Origin: Bacteroidaceae bacterium
GTDB lineage: Bacteria > Bacteroidota > Bacteroidia > Bacteroidales > Bacteroidaceae
Direction: 5' to 3'
Length of the DNA stretch: 64,000 nucleotides
NCBI GenBank assembly: GCA_017471185.1
Contig: JAFUVZ010000025.1
Location: 1-64,000, forward strand
The notes below the pieces were generated by a model. It worked only from the letters and a program-made list of their open reading frames with translations. It did no database searches and was not told the DNA's origin. Below, in pieces: positions 32,455 through 42,131 of this stretch. The number at the start of each line of letters is the position of its first letter. The stretch's first letter is position 1. The position numbers and the translations under genes were made by a program.

Positions 32455-33864
32455 CTACAGGCTCTGAATCACTTTGTCCCAGTCCTCGCCATTGCCTTCC
32501 TTGCCGAACACTTTCTTGTAAAGTCGGGCACGGCCATTGCTGATGGCACTGCCTGAACGGCTGAGGAGCACCGCCATACGTGAGGTCTTGAAGCCCATCT
32601 TCACCAGATAGCACATCCTAACCTCATGCTCCTTGACAACGCCGAATGTCAACAGACGCTTGTTGAAGTTGGGGTAGAGACGGTCAACAAGTGCCATCGC
32701 TTCAGCCGCTTCCGTATCGTTCATGGGCTTCTCAGTCTTCAGCAAACGCTGGTAGATGTCTGACTCGCGGATGGCGATGGACATGCTGTCTGCGTCAGGC
32801 TGTGGCATCGTAGCCTTAGCCCGCTCTGCTTCCAGGTCGGCACGCAGTGACTCATTGTATTTCTCTAACAAGGCATTGTTTCGCTCCACACGCATCCGTT
32901 CGCTCCTGCTGCGGTAGAGCAATATCAAGAAGATGGCTATGAATAAAATGGATGAGAGGATACCCATGACGGCGTAAAACCTGATGCGTTGGTTCTTGAT
33001 GAGCAGGTCAGCTTTCTCTCTTTCAGCGTGTAAAGCCTGATAGACGGCTGCCACAGCCCCCGACGCTTCATATTCCGCGTCACGCTCCAGCTCTCTTCCC
33101 GTAAGTTTCCTCTCTGCCAACAGCTGGTCAGCCTTGCGGAAGTCGTGCTGACTGATAGCCTGCTGTAGTTTCCAATAGATGACCCTCCCCAGATAGTCAG
33201 TCTGCCTGTAAGCGGTCAGCTGAGAGTAATGATAATTAAGAGAATCCTGGTTGTGGCGTACAGAGTTGAACAGATGCCACATCACATAATGATACATGCC
33301 TTTATCAGCTTCACTTACAGGGAAAGGTGACCTTGGCAACTGCTTGTCCGCCTGTTCAAATTTCCCCCATCTGACAGATATCAATGCCTTGTGCAGGGCG
33401 ATGGATGCCAATGCCTTATCAGCTTTCAGGCTGGCAGCCATCTGTTCCGCCTTGTCGAGGCATAGCATAGCCTCAAAGGCATTATTCATCATCTGGTAAG
33501 CGTCACCCATACCTTTGAAGGATTCTATCATGGATAGGGAGTCGTTTGTTTCTGTGGCGCAGATGTGTGCCAACAGGTATTTGTTGATGGCGTCCTGATA
33601 CAGCCGTAGCCGGATTAAAAGCCTGCCCATGTCATTGAAGAGTGCAGTCTTACGCCTGACAGAAGCTGTGTCATCCGGCAAAGCATCAATGGCACGCTGG
33701 AAATAGAGTATCGATCGTATGGCAGGATAATTCTCCAGACTCTCCCGTCCGATGGCATAAAGGCTGTCGGCTTCCGCCAGGGCTTCAGCAGTGCCGGGCC
33801 TGTTCTGGCAGGATACGAGGAGCAGTAGAAGGATTCCTGTTGTCAGTCTGAATATCTTTGTCAT
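32455..33864 (-). CDS. Membrane-tethered TPR regulator with C-terminal HTH
   Basis: About 469 residues from ATG 33864 (the GTG two codons earlier is less likely). Lipoprotein signal LLLLLVSC, then TPR repeats (ALFNDMGRLLIRLRLYQDAI, ESFKGMGDAYQMMNNAFEAM), a transmembrane helix near 305-325 (AVMGILSSILFIAIFLILLY), a short coiled coil and a C-terminal HTH (MGFKTSRMAVLLSRSGSAIS). It is the shorter paralogue of the protein at 476 and like it lies beside a propeller gene with a GTRAA-type promoter. It is therefore a candidate for binding that element. Its own promoter lacks the repeat. Confidence 0.85.
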   Translation of the reverse strand: MTKIFRLTTGILLLLLVSCQNRPGTAEALAEADSLYAIGRESLENYPAIRSILYFQRAIDALPDDTASVRRKTALFNDMGRLLIRLRLYQDAINKYLLAHICATETNDSLSMIESFKGMGDAYQMMNNAFEAMLCLDKAEQMAASLKADKALASIALHKALISVRWGKFEQADKQLPRSPFPVSEADKGMYHYVMWHLFNSVRHNQDSLNYHYSQLTAYRQTDYLGRVIYWKLQQAISQHDFRKADQLLAERKLTGRELERDAEYEASGAVAAVYQALHAEREKADLLIKNQRIRFYAVMGILSSILFIAIFLILLYRSRSERMRVERNNALLEKYNESLRADLEAERAKATMPQPDADSMSIAIRESDIYQRLLKTEKPMNDTEAAEAMALVDRLYPNFNKRLLTFGVVKEHEVRMCYLVKMGFKTSRMAVLLSRSGSAISNGRARLYKKVFGKEGNGEDWDKVIQSL

Positions 33865-33909
33865 AGCCACATGTTTTTCTTACTCATTTATCTGGGTTCA
33901 TCGTCATTG

Positions 33910-33917
33910 CAAAGATA
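33910..33917 (-). promoter_or_regulatory. -7 box of second TPR regulator
   Basis: TATCTTTG on the minus strand, 46 bp from the ATG at 33864; the same box sequence serves the paralogue at 476. No GTRAA repeats at the expected distance. Confidence 0.5.
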
Positions 33918-33966
33918 GTCATTTTTCTATATATCATCATCGAGAAAAAGGGAGACAGGGCGTTTT

Positions 33967-33984
33967 GTAAATGATTTGTAAACC
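33967..33984 (+). promoter_or_regulatory. Orphan GTAAA direct repeat
   Basis: GTAAATGATTTGTAAACC on the plus strand has the 11-bp period of the shared element but no TAnnTTTG box at the expected distance and no plus-strand gene downstream. It may be a relic of a lost cassette or act at a distance on the regulator gene. Confidence 0.35.
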
Positions 33985-34014
33985 CTATCTGCGTCTTGTT
34001 TATGGCCAAGCGTG

Positions 34015-34047
34015 GAAAAAGAAAGCCGCCCGCTTTTGGCGGACGGC
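34015..34047 (-). terminator. Terminator of gapA
   Basis: On the minus strand, AGCCGTCCGCC and GCGGGCGGCT pair around AAAA and are followed by TTTCTTTTTCC. It lies 27 bp after the gapA stop codon. Confidence 0.75.
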
Positions 34048-34073
34048 TATGCTGTTCAGTAATCGGGGAGAGA

Positions 34074-35102
34074 TTATTTCAGCTCAGCCAGATACTTGAT
34101 AGTGCGAACCATCTGAGAAGTATAAGAGTTCTCATTGTCGTACCAAGAAACAACCTGTACCTGATAGGTGTCGTCGTCAATCTTAGAAACCATAGTCTGG
34201 GTTGCATCGAACAGAGAACCGAATCTCATACCGATAACGTCTGAAGAAACGATCTGATCCTCAGTGTAACCGAATGACTCAGTACCAGCGGCCTTCATAG
34301 CAGCGTTGATGCCTTCCTTAGTGATGTCCTTACCCTTAACAACAGCAACCAGGATAGTGGTTGAGCCAGTAGGAGTAGGAACGCGCTGTGCAGAACCGAT
34401 CAACTTGCCGTTCAGCTCAGGGATAACCAGGCCGATAGCCTTAGCAGCACCAGTTGAGTTAGGAACGATGTTCTGAGCACCAGCACGGCTACGACGCAGG
34501 TCGCCCTTGCGCTGAGGACCGTCAAGAATCATCTGGTCGCCAGTGTAAGCGTGGATGGTTGACATGATACCGCTCACGATTGGAGCATACTTGTTCAGAG
34601 CGTCAGCCATAGGAGCCAAGCAGTTAGTGGTGCAAGATGCAGCAGAGATAACTGTATCAGCAGGAGTCAGAGTCTTGTGGTTAACGTTGTAAACGATAGT
34701 AGGCAGGTCATTGCCAGCAGGAGCAGAGATAACGACCTTCTTAGCGCCAGCGGTCAGGTGAGCAGAAGCCTTCTCCTTTGAAGTATAGAAACCGGTGCAC
34801 TCCAGAACTACGTCAACACCCAGCTCACCCCAAGGCAGCTCAGCTGCGTTAGGCTTTGCATAGATAGTGATCTTCTTGCCATCAACTACGATGTAGTCGT
34901 CACCAGCCTCAACAGTGTGCTTGTTCTCACCGAACTTGCCAGCGAAACCACCCTGAGCGGTGTCATACTTCAACAGGTGAGCGAGCATCTTAGGACTTGT
35001 CAAGTCGTTGATTGCTACTACTTCATAACCCTCAGCCTCGAACATCTGACGGAAAGCGAGGCGACCGATACGGCCAAAACCGTTAATTGCAACTTTTGTC
35101 AT
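34074..35102 (-). CDS. gapA: Glyceraldehyde-3-phosphate dehydrogenase, type I
   Basis: A 342-residue glycolytic enzyme oxidising glyceraldehyde 3-phosphate with NAD+ and phosphate. The N-terminal nucleotide fold is [16 protein letters not shown] with INDL at 31-34 (Asp33, favouring NAD+). Catalytic Cys157 is in [12 protein letters not shown], and the C-terminal WYDNENSY motif is present. Monocistronic: promoter upstream at 35192, terminator at 34015-34047. Codon use is more biased than its neighbours, fitting high expression. Confidence 0.97.
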   Translation of the reverse strand: MTKVAINGFGRIGRLAFRQMFEAEGYEVVAINDLTSPKMLAHLLKYDTAQGGFAGKFGENKHTVEAGDDYIVVDGKKITIYAKPNAAELPWGELGVDVVLECTGFYTSKEKASAHLTAGAKKVVISAPAGNDLPTIVYNVNHKTLTPADTVISAASCTTNCLAPMADALNKYAPIVSGIMSTIHAYTGDQMILDGPQRKGDLRRSRAGAQNIVPNSTGAAKAIGLVIPELNGKLIGSAQRVPTPTGSTTILVAVVKGKDITKEGINAAMKAAGTESFGYTEDQIVSSDVIGMRFGSLFDATQTMVSKIDDDTYQVQVVSWYDNENSYTSQMVRTIKYLAELK

Positions 35103-35184
35103 TTGAATAATTAATTAAAAGGTTTATTGTATATTTAAATCAATCTTTTTTCGCTTACAGATAAAATTCTTACCTTTAGCGGTG

Positions 35185-35214
35185 CAAAATTACAAAAATC
35201 TTTTCATATATTTG
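35185..35214. promoter_or_regulatory. Divergent -7 boxes for gapA and mscL
   Basis: TAATTTTG on the minus strand (35192-35185) serves gapA and TATATTTG on the plus strand (35207-35214) serves mscL; both fit TAnnTTTG. The two boxes are only 14 bp apart, so the upstream halves of the promoters overlap. Confidence 0.6.
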
Positions 35215-35253
35215 CATTGAAGTTGAGTATTAATTAATAAAAAACTTTAAATT

Positions 35254-35697
35254 ATGGGATTTGTTAAAGAATTTAAGGAATTTGCCATGAAGGGCAACGT
35301 GATGGACATGGCGGTAGGTGTGATCATCGGCGGTGCTTTCGGCAAGATTGTTACTTCTTTGGTTAATGATGTGCTGATGCCTCTCATCAGCAAGGTAACC
35401 GGTGGCGTTGACTTTACCAACCTCTTCGTGAACCTGTCTCCGGATGTAGTGATTGAAGGTGAGCAGACCTTAGCTGCTGCCAAAGAAGCCGGCGCTTCCG
35501 TGCTGGCTTACGGTCAGTTTATCCAGAACATCGTGGACTTCCTTATTGTTGCATTCTGCATCTTCTTGATGATTAAGGGTATGAATAAGCTTAACAAGAA
35601 GAAGGAAGAGGCACCTGCTCCTGCACCAGAACCTCCTGCACCAAGCAAGGAAGAAGTGCTGCTGACTGAAATCCGCGACCTGCTGAAGCAGAAATAA
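35254..35697 (+). CDS. mscL: Large-conductance mechanosensitive channel
   Basis: A 147-residue pentameric inner-membrane channel that opens under membrane tension. The N-terminus [20 protein letters not shown] and the pore helix [20 protein letters not shown] are diagnostic. The second helix is [20 protein letters not shown], followed by a charged, proline-rich linker and a C-terminal helix ([14 protein letters not shown]). A terminator follows. Confidence 0.96.
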   Translation: MGFVKEFKEFAMKGNVMDMAVGVIIGGAFGKIVTSLVNDVLMPLISKVTGGVDFTNLFVNLSPDVVIEGEQTLAAAKEAGASVLAYGQFIQNIVDFLIVAFCIFLMIKGMNKLNKKKEEAPAPAPEPPAPSKEEVLLTEIRDLLKQK

Positions 35698-35732
35698 TCA
35701 CGGCTGACTGATTATTACTAATTAAGGAGTGG

Positions 35733-35765
35733 GGGCTATGCTCATGCTATAGCCCTCATTTTTTT
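35733..35765 (+). terminator. Terminator of mscL
   Basis: GGGCTAT and ATAGCCC pair across nine bases, followed by TCATTTTTTTTC. It is 36 bp after the mscL stop codon. Confidence 0.85.
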
Positions 35766-35835
35766 TCATTATTCTTGTAGTTTTCCGATATGAGGATGCG
35801 TCTAATAGACAAAAGAACTTAATGAAGAAAGACGT

Positions 35836-36312
35836 ATGGATACTTTGGAAACCAAATTTGCGCAAATGGTCAGGGAGCATAAGGACACTATTTATACAGT
35901 ATGCTATATGTTCTCGAAAGATCAGGATGAGGTGAACGATCTGTTCCAGGAGGTGCTGGTCAGCCTTTGGAAAGGACTGGAGTCGTTTAAAGGCGAGAGC
36001 GACATCAAGACATGGATCTACAGGGTGAGCCTCAATACCTGCATCTCTTCCGAGAGGAAGAAGAAACGAAACACCGTGCCCTTGGACATGAACATCAATC
36101 TGTTTGAGGACCGTGATGAAGACACCCGTCAGGTCAAGATGCTCTACAACCGCATCAGCCGACTGGGCTTCTTCGACAGGGCGATAGTGCTGCTCTGGCT
36201 GGAGAACCTCAGCTATGAGGAGATAGCTGCCATCGTGGGTATATCGGTGAAGAATGTGTCCGTGCGTCTGGTACGCATCAGGGAACAGTTAAAGAACATG
36301 TCTAACGATTAA
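35836..36312 (+). CDS. ECF-type RNA polymerase sigma factor
   Basis: A 158-residue sigma-70 family protein with region 2 (DTIYTVCYMFSKDQDEVNDL, FQEVLVSLWKGLESF, TWIYRVSLNTCIS) and region 4 (NLSYEEIAAIVGISVKNVSV, RLVRIREQLKN). No region 1.1 or 3, as expected for extracytoplasmic-function factors. The gene 12 bp downstream encodes a four-helix membrane protein that could serve as its anti-sigma partner. Confidence 0.92.
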   Translation: MDTLETKFAQMVREHKDTIYTVCYMFSKDQDEVNDLFQEVLVSLWKGLESFKGESDIKTWIYRVSLNTCISSERKKKRNTVPLDMNINLFEDRDEDTRQVKMLYNRISRLGFFDRAIVLLWLENLSYEEIAAIVGISVKNVSVRLVRIREQLKNMSND

Positions 36313-36324
36313 ACTCATTGAATT

Positions 36325-36924
36325 ATGGAAAACTATAATGAGACAAAGGATTTCGAGGAAATGCGTCAGCAGATAGGTCTGCTGAAGGAGAAGCTGCACA
36401 CCCAGCGGATTGTGAATGAAGAGATAATTCGCCAGACCATCCAGGAGAAGGTTAGTGCGGTGCATAACATCAGTTGGAGAATTATTTTGATCGGCTTGAT
36501 GGAGATTCCGCTGGTGTTGTGGATATTCAGAGGATTGCTCGGATTCTCATGGGGCTTCTGCCTGCTGACCGTAGCTTTCGTGGCACTGGCCGTGGTGTGT
36601 CATCTGCTGATGGACTTGTCTGTCAACAGAACCATCACCCGCAGTGATGACCTGGTGGCTGTGAGGGGACAGCTGCTGAACGTCAAGAAACGCTCTGTGC
36701 AATGGCTGTTCTTCGGACTTCCCTTTATGGTAGTGTGGATAGGTCTGCTGCTATGGGAAGCCATGACACATGAGGAACTGGCTGAAGACATTGAGTATCT
36801 GGCCTTAGCAGTATGCATAGGTGTGATAGCCGGATTATGCATTGGTCTCGCCATCTTCTTCAAGAAGCACAATGCAATCAAGGAGGCCTTGAGGCAGATT
36901 GAGATGCTGAAACGCGAAGAATGA
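36325..36924 (+). CDS. Membrane protein, possible anti-sigma partner
   Basis: A 199-residue protein. An N-terminal cytoplasmic helical segment of about 50 residues (FEEMRQQIGLLKEKLHTQRI) precedes four transmembrane helices (about 53-70, 76-95, 125-145 and 155-180) and a basic helical tail (KEALRQIEMLKREE). A cytoplasmic helix plus membrane domain beside an ECF sigma gene suggests an anti-sigma factor, but no zinc motif (HxxxCxxC) is present. The assignment rests on position only. Confidence 0.6.
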   Translation: MENYNETKDFEEMRQQIGLLKEKLHTQRIVNEEIIRQTIQEKVSAVHNISWRIILIGLMEIPLVLWIFRGLLGFSWGFCLLTVAFVALAVVCHLLMDLSVNRTITRSDDLVAVRGQLLNVKKRSVQWLFFGLPFMVVWIGLLLWEAMTHEELAEDIEYLALAVCIGVIAGLCIGLAIFFKKHNAIKEALRQIEMLKREE

Positions 36925-36950
36925 ACTGCCTGATAAGAGCGTCTATTATT

Positions 36951-37004
36951 CCTCACGGGAGATTTTTTCATCCCTCGTGAGGAATTATTTTTTCCCTCGT
37001 GAGG
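36951..37004. repeat. Triple CCTCACGGGA hairpin element
   Basis: CCTCACGGGA at 36951 is followed by two copies of TCCCTCGTGAGG at 36971 and 36993, separated by T-rich 10-base spacers. The first and second can pair as a stem. The same three-part layout with starts 20 and 22 bp apart recurs at 53892-53947. Confidence 0.7.
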
Positions 37005-37024
37005 TAAAAATAAAATATTATTAC

Positions 37025-37032
37025 TATCTTCG
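37025..37032 (+). promoter_or_regulatory. Candidate -7 box of guaA
   Basis: TATCTTCG, one mismatch from TAnnTTTG, 22 bp before the guaA ATG. No purine-sensing riboswitch fold is seen in the short leader. Confidence 0.35.
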
Positions 37033-37053
37033 CAGAAATTTTATCGATATCAA

Positions 37054-38598
37054 ATGCAACAGAAGATTATTATTCTGGATTTCGGATCCCAGACCACACA
37101 ACTGATAGGGCGCAGGGTGCGCGAGATGGACACTTTCTGCGAGATTCTTCCCTACGACAAGTTCCCTCAGAACGATAATAATATAATAGGAGTAATACTG
37201 AGCGGATCTCCCTATTCGGTTTACGACAAGGAAGCGTTCAAGGTTGATCTGTCTCAGTTCATCGGGAAATACCCTGTACTGGGCATCTGCTATGGCGCAC
37301 AGTTGATGGCTTATTGCGGTGGAGGAAAGGTAGAGCCTGCCGGAAGCCGTGAGTACGGACGTGCCCACTTGAAGCAATTTGACGCAGAGAATCCTTTGTT
37401 TAAAGGCTTTGAGAAAGACTCACAGGTATGGATGAGCCACGGTGACACGATTACCGCATTGCCTGAAGGCTATCATGCCATCGCCTCTACGGAAGACGTG
37501 AAATATGCCGCCTACGCCAATCCTGAGAAGCGGGTGTGGGCAGTGCAGTATCATCCCGAGGTGCATCATTCCCTGCAAGGGTTCCAGCTGTTGAAGAACT
37601 TCGTGGTGGATATCTGTGGAAGCCGTCAGGAATGGAGCGCCGCTTCGTTTGTTGACACCACTGTGAGGGAACTGAAGGAGCAGTTGGGCAACGACAAAGT
37701 GATATTAGGCTTGAGTGGTGGCGTAGATTCCAGTGTTTGTGCTGTTCTGTTGAATAGAGCCATTGGCAAGAACCTTACCTGCATCTTCGTAGATCATGGG
37801 ATGCTGCGCAAGAACGAGTTCTGTAAAGTGATGGAGGCATATAAGGGGTTGGGCCTGAATGTGATTGGTGTAGATGCCAGTCAGCAGTTCTTCCGCGATT
37901 TGGCCGGTGTGACCGAACCCGAACAGAAACGAAAGATTATCGGCAGAAACTTCGTGGAAGTGTTCGATGCTGAGGCACGTAAGATACAAGATGCAAAGTG
38001 GCTGGCACAAGGAACCATCTATCCTGACCGAATTGAGAGCCTGAACATTACCGGCAAAGTAATCAAGAGTCATCACAATGTGGGAGGTCTTCCCGAAGAA
38101 ATGCATCTGAAACTGTGCGAGCCCCTGAAGTGGCTCTTTAAGGACGAGGTGCGCAAGGTTGGGCGCGAGTTGGGGATGCCAGAGCGACTTATCAAGCGTC
38201 ATCCTTTCCCGGGTCCAGGCCTGTCAGTCAGAATCCTGGGTGATATCACTCCCGAGAAAGTAAGGATATTGCAAGATGCCGATGACATCTACATCGAGGC
38301 GATGCACAACTATATTTGCGAAGACGGCAAGGCACTCTACGACAAGGTATGGCAGGCAGGCGTAATCCTGCTCAGTCCGATTAAGAGCGTGGGAGTGATG
38401 GGTGACGAGCGCACCTACGAGAACCCTGTGGCATTGAGAGCTGTCACCAGCATGGACGCAATGACAGCCGACTGGGCACATCTGCCTTATGACTTTCTGG
38501 CCAAGGTGTCGAATGAAATAATAAATAAGGTGAAAGGCGTGAACAGGGTGTGCTATGACATCTCATCCAAGCCACCTTCGACAATTGAGTGGGAATAA
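37054..38598 (+). CDS. guaA: GMP synthase (glutamine-hydrolysing)
   Basis: A 514-residue enzyme making GMP from XMP, ATP and glutamine. The N-terminal glutamine amidotransferase has nucleophile Cys79 in [11 protein letters not shown] and the His-Glu pair in YHPEVHHS. The ATP pyrophosphatase domain starts with the P-loop [11 protein letters not shown]. The C-terminal dimerisation domain ends KPPSTIEWE, the normal end of the family. The 3' end overlaps a convergent Crp-family gene by 46 bp. Confidence 0.98.
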   Translation: MQQKIIILDFGSQTTQLIGRRVREMDTFCEILPYDKFPQNDNNIIGVILSGSPYSVYDKEAFKVDLSQFIGKYPVLGICYGAQLMAYCGGGKVEPAGSREYGRAHLKQFDAENPLFKGFEKDSQVWMSHGDTITALPEGYHAIASTEDVKYAAYANPEKRVWAVQYHPEVHHSLQGFQLLKNFVVDICGSRQEWSAASFVDTTVRELKEQLGNDKVILGLSGGVDSSVCAVLLNRAIGKNLTCIFVDHGMLRKNEFCKVMEAYKGLGLNVIGVDASQQFFRDLAGVTEPEQKRKIIGRNFVEVFDAEARKIQDAKWLAQGTIYPDRIESLNITGKVIKSHHNVGGLPEEMHLKLCEPLKWLFKDEVRKVGRELGMPERLIKRHPFPGPGLSVRILGDITPEKVRILQDADDIYIEAMHNYICEDGKALYDKVWQAGVILLSPIKSVGVMGDERTYENPVALRAVTSMDAMTADWAHLPYDFLAKVSNEIINKVKGVNRVCYDISSKPPSTIEWE

Positions 38599-39263
38599 GC
38601 TACTAATAAGGAAGCGTCGGGTATCTCGATGCTTCTTCCTTTTATCTGTAGCAGACCGTTCTTCTCCAGTTCTTTTAATGCCTGCTTCACGTTGATTCTC
38701 AGTATATTCCCCTTGCTTGCAAGATCACTTATGTCGATGAAAAGAGATTTCCTGCCAGTGAGTGTTTCAAAATGGTTGAGTATGCTGTGGCAGACGATGG
38801 AAGTGCTGGTTGGCAGAGGTGATTCCCAAATGGTATCTTCCAGGCCCTGCATGCGCCGGCATACCGTATTAAGATAGTTCAGCCTGAAGACTTCATTCTT
38901 CATCAGCACATCAGCGATCGTCACCTTGCTTACGCTCATGGTGTCAACGTCTGTACTGGCTATGTAGGTTGAACGATATGTGGTGGTCAGACCGAAAACG
39001 GAGGCAGGCTCCAACAGGTATGGCGCATCCAGGTACTCCGTCACCTCATAAGCGCTTTCTCCCATGCCCACTGTGGTCTTCTCCACTTCTCCGTGCAGGA
39101 TAAAGACAAGACCGTCACAACGGGAACCGCTCCTTACAATTGTCTCACCGGCTGTTCTCCTCTCAAAATGCAGCTTTGCTTTTTCCAGTATCTTGGTGAG
39201 ACTCTTGGTGCTGATACCCTGAAAAAGGGGCAGTTCTAACAAGGTGTCAAACATTGATTTCAT
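38553..39263 (-). CDS. Crp/Fnr-family regulator
   Basis: About 236 residues from ATG 39263, chosen because a -7 box at 39295-39288 would place transcription start about 18 nt upstream; the 39359 frame would begin before the promoter. An N-terminal cyclic-nucleotide-binding fold ([32 protein letters not shown]) is followed by a C-terminal winged helix ([38 protein letters not shown]). The arginine and serine typical of cAMP pockets are not clearly present and no cysteines for an iron-sulfur cluster are seen, so the ligand is open. Confidence 0.85.
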   Translation of the reverse strand: MKSMFDTLLELPLFQGISTKSLTKILEKAKLHFERRTAGETIVRSGSRCDGLVFILHGEVEKTTVGMGESAYEVTEYLDAPYLLEPASVFGLTTTYRSTYIASTDVDTMSVSKVTIADVLMKNEVFRLNYLNTVCRRMQGLEDTIWESPLPTSTSIVCHSILNHFETLTGRKSLFIDISDLASKGNILRINVKQALKELEKNGLLQIKGRSIEIPDASLLVAYSHSIVEGGLDEMS

Positions 39264-39287
39264 AGCGCGACCTTTATAATTAATAAG

Positions 39288-39367
39288 CAAATTTAATAAT
39301 TCCATCTTAATTATTGTGCTTTTGGTAGGTAAAATTGTGCGTTTTTCATAAATATTCACTAAATTTG
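39288..39367. promoter_or_regulatory. Divergent promoters for Crp-family gene and marC
   Basis: TAAATTTG on the minus strand (39295-39288) faces the Crp-family gene; TAAATTTG on the plus strand (39360-39367) faces marC. The boxes are identical but no clear -33 element accompanies either. Confidence 0.55.
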
Positions 39368-39401
39368 CACGCTTTATTGAAATGATTAATACTGACTGTA
39401 T

Positions 39402-40007
39402 ATGATGGAAATGTTATCAAAGTTTGATTATTTGGAAGTTATCAGGTGCTTTATCTCACTGATGATCGTGATTGATATCATCGGGTCAATACCCATTATC
39501 CTGGACCTGAAGGCGAAGGGGATGAACGTGAACGCCACCAAGGCTACCGTGCTTGCCTCTCTGTTCATGCTGGGATTTTTCTACGTGGGCGACTTGATCC
39601 TGAAACTTTTCAGTGTAGATATCCAGTCGTTCGCTATCGCAGGTGCCTTCATCCTTTTCTTCATGGCCCTGGAAATGATTCTTGACGTGACAATCTTCAA
39701 GAATACCGGTCCCACCAAAGATGCTACCCTTGTGCCGTTGGTCTTCCCTTTGCTGGCAGGCTCCGCGTCATTCACTACCTTGCTGGCCTTGAGGGCTGAG
39801 GCCTGGGACATCAACATCCTTATAGCTTTGGTGCTGAACATGATCTGGGTATTTGTCGTGCTGAAGATGGCAGACAGGGTAGAACGCTTCTTCGGTAAGT
39901 CGGGTATCTATATTATCCGTAAATTCTTTGGCATCATTTTGCTGGCTATTGCCGTCAGGATGTTCACTGCCAACCTATCTTTGCTGATAGAACAGCTGTC
40001 TAAGTGA
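39402..40007 (+). CDS. MarC-family inner membrane protein
   Basis: A 201-residue six-helix protein. Landmarks are ISLMIVIDIIGSIPIILDL in helix one, PLVFPLLAGSASFTTLLALR in the central re-entrant region (the family's P-L..P-G.T) and IIRKFFGIILLAIAVRMF in the last helices. MarC proteins were once linked to multiple antibiotic resistance, but the role is not established. The gene is followed by a weak hairpin (TTTTGGC and GCCAAAA, 40031-40051) with a T tract that may end its transcript. Confidence 0.9.
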   Translation: MMEMLSKFDYLEVIRCFISLMIVIDIIGSIPIILDLKAKGMNVNATKATVLASLFMLGFFYVGDLILKLFSVDIQSFAIAGAFILFFMALEMILDVTIFKNTGPTKDATLVPLVFPLLAGSASFTTLLALRAEAWDINILIALVLNMIWVFVVLKMADRVERFFGKSGIYIIRKFFGIILLAIAVRMFTANLSLLIEQLSK

Positions 40008-40065
40008 TTTTTGCCACAATATTATAAGTTTTTTGGCGGAAAAAGCCAAAATTTTAGCGTTTTTG

Positions 40066-40096
40066 TTTGCAAAGATGTCTATTATTCGTAATTTTG
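40066..40096 (+). promoter_or_regulatory. Promoter of glycogen operon
   Basis: TTTG at 40066-40069 and TAATTTTG at 40089-40096 with a 19-bp spacer, the closest match to the Bacteroidota consensus in this part of the window. Transcription would start near 40103, giving a leader of about 67 nt. Confidence 0.75.
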
Positions 40097-40169
40097 GGAT
40101 GATAACGGATGAGAGGCATCTTCTCTTGCCTTTTATTTTTGGTAATGAATAACTTTTAAATGTAATGCT

Positions 40170-42113
40170 ATGAGCTATTTGCGTTTTGATAAAGCCCTGA
40201 TGAACAATCTGGAGGAAGCGCTGCCGCGCGAGATACTCAGAACCAATAAGTCAGGATCATATCATTGTTCGACGATAGTGGGATGCAATACACGAAAATA
40301 TCACGGATTGTTGGTTATACCCGTGCCAAACCTTGATGACGAGAACCATGTGCTGCTGTCATCACTCGACGAGACTGTGATTCAGCATGGCGCTGAGTTC
40401 AATCTGGGCCTGCACAAGTATAATGGCAATCATTTCAGTCCTAACGGACATAAGTATATCCGTGAGTTTGAGTGTGACAAGATTCCTGCTACGACTTACA
40501 GAGTGGGTGGTGTCATTCTGCGTAAGGAAATTGTTTTTGTACATCACGAAGACCGTGTGCTGCTGCGTTATACACTGGTTGACGCACATTCTGCCACCAC
40601 ATTGCGGTTCCGCCCGTTCTTGGCGTTCCGTAGCGTGCGGGAATATACACACGAAAACTATCAGGCAAGCCAGGCTTATCAGTTGGTTGACAATGGAATC
40701 AAGACCTGCATGTATCCCGGGTATCCCGAACTATATATGCAGCTGAACAAGAAAAACGAATTCCATTTCCAACCAGACTGGTACAGAGGCATCGAGTATC
40801 CAAAGGAACAGGAGCGTGGTTATGACTTCAATGAAGACCTGTATGTTCCCGGTTATTTTGAAGTGGAAATCAAGAAGGGCGAGAGCATTGTATTCTCTGC
40901 AGGTACATCTCCGTTTAAGAATACCCGCACACTGAAGAAAGTGTTCCAGGATGAGGTGGATGACCGTACACCACGAGATACCTATTATCACACGCTGAAG
41001 AATGCAGCCCATCAGTTCCATAACGTTCATGGTGATGAGCATTATATCCTGGCCGGATATCCTTGGTTCAAGTGCCGGGCCAGAGACCTGTTCATCTCTC
41101 TTCCTGGTCTGACACTGGCTGTGGACGAGCAGGATCAGTTTGAGGATGTGATGAAGACAGCAGCGAAGGCTTTGCGCCAGTTTATGAACGGAGAGCCTAT
41201 CACCTATAAGATTTACGAGATGGATCATCCTGACATATTGCTCTGGGCTGTATGGTCATTACAGCAGTATGCGAAGGAAACTTCAAAAGCACATTGCCGG
41301 AAGATGTATGGCGACCTGTTGGTTGAGATCATCAAATTTATCATCGCCCGCAAACATAATAATCTGTTCCTGCATGACAACGGCTTGCTTTTCGCAAACG
41401 GTACGGAAAGGGCTGTGACTTGGATGAACTCTTCATCTAACGGCAAGCCCGTTATCCCACGTACAGGATATATCGTTGAGGTGAACGCTCTCTGGTATAA
41501 CGCCCTTCGTTTTGTGGCAGACATGGAACGCGAAGGTGGCAATACGGAATGGGCTGACGAACTGGATGCACAGGCAGAAGTGACCGGTAAGTCATTCGTT
41601 GAAGTGTTCCGCAATGAATATGGTTATCTGTTTGACTATGTTGACGGTTATATGATGGACTGGAGCGTACGTCCTAACATGATATTTACCGTTGCTTTCG
41701 ACTATTCTCCATTGAACGCTCAACAGAAGAAGCAAGTGCTGGATATCTGCACCCGCGAACTGCTCACAGCGAAAGGACTTCGTACACTGAGTCCGAAGAG
41801 CGGTGGCTACAATCCTAATTATGTAGGCCCGCAGACCCAGCGCGATTTCGCTTATCATCAGGGTACTGCTTGGCCCTGGCTGATGGGTTTCTATATGGAG
41901 GCTTATCTGAGGATTTTCAGGATGAGTGGCGTTTCATTCGTGGAAAGACAGCTCATCGGTATGGAAGAGGAGATGCAGACACACTGTATCGGCACACTGT
42001 CTGAACTGTATGACGGAAATCCGCCGTTTGTAGGGCGTGGCGCCGTATCATTTGCCATGAATGTGGCTGAGATGCTGAGAATCCAGAAGTTGTTGAACAA
42101 GTTTAATATGTAA
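40170..42113 (+). CDS. Glycogen debranching enzyme
   Basis: A 647-residue amylo-alpha-1,6-glucosidase-type protein (GDE family, GH133-like). The N-terminal domain starts with NKSGSYHCSTIVGCNTRKYH and GLLVIPVP. The catalytic alpha-barrel includes GYPWFKCRARDLFISLPGLT, WMNSSSNGKPVIPRTGYIVE and RDFAYHQGTAWPWLMGFYME. It removes alpha-1,6 branches after phosphorylase or synthase action. It is the first gene of a three-gene operon with a glycosyltransferase and a GH57 enzyme, with an 18-bp gap to the next gene. Confidence 0.93.
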   Translation: MSYLRFDKALMNNLEEALPREILRTNKSGSYHCSTIVGCNTRKYHGLLVIPVPNLDDENHVLLSSLDETVIQHGAEFNLGLHKYNGNHFSPNGHKYIREFECDKIPATTYRVGGVILRKEIVFVHHEDRVLLRYTLVDAHSATTLRFRPFLAFRSVREYTHENYQASQAYQLVDNGIKTCMYPGYPELYMQLNKKNEFHFQPDWYRGIEYPKEQERGYDFNEDLYVPGYFEVEIKKGESIVFSAGTSPFKNTRTLKKVFQDEVDDRTPRDTYYHTLKNAAHQFHNVHGDEHYILAGYPWFKCRARDLFISLPGLTLAVDEQDQFEDVMKTAAKALRQFMNGEPITYKIYEMDHPDILLWAVWSLQQYAKETSKAHCRKMYGDLLVEIIKFIIARKHNNLFLHDNGLLFANGTERAVTWMNSSSNGKPVIPRTGYIVEVNALWYNALRFVADMEREGGNTEWADELDAQAEVTGKSFVEVFRNEYGYLFDYVDGYMMDWSVRPNMIFTVAFDYSPLNAQQKKQVLDICTRELLTAKGLRTLSPKSGGYNPNYVGPQTQRDFAYHQGTAWPWLMGFYMEAYLRIFRMSGVSFVERQLIGMEEEMQTHCIGTLSELYDGNPPFVGRGAVSFAMNVAEMLRIQKLLNKFNM

Positions 42114-42131
42114 TAAGGAGGAGGAATTGAG

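Noticed and set aside
36951..37004. CRISPR-like array at the CCTCACGGGA units
   Set aside because: Units are 10-12 bp, palindromic and alternate in orientation; spacers are about 10 bp of T-rich sequence. No cas genes nearby.
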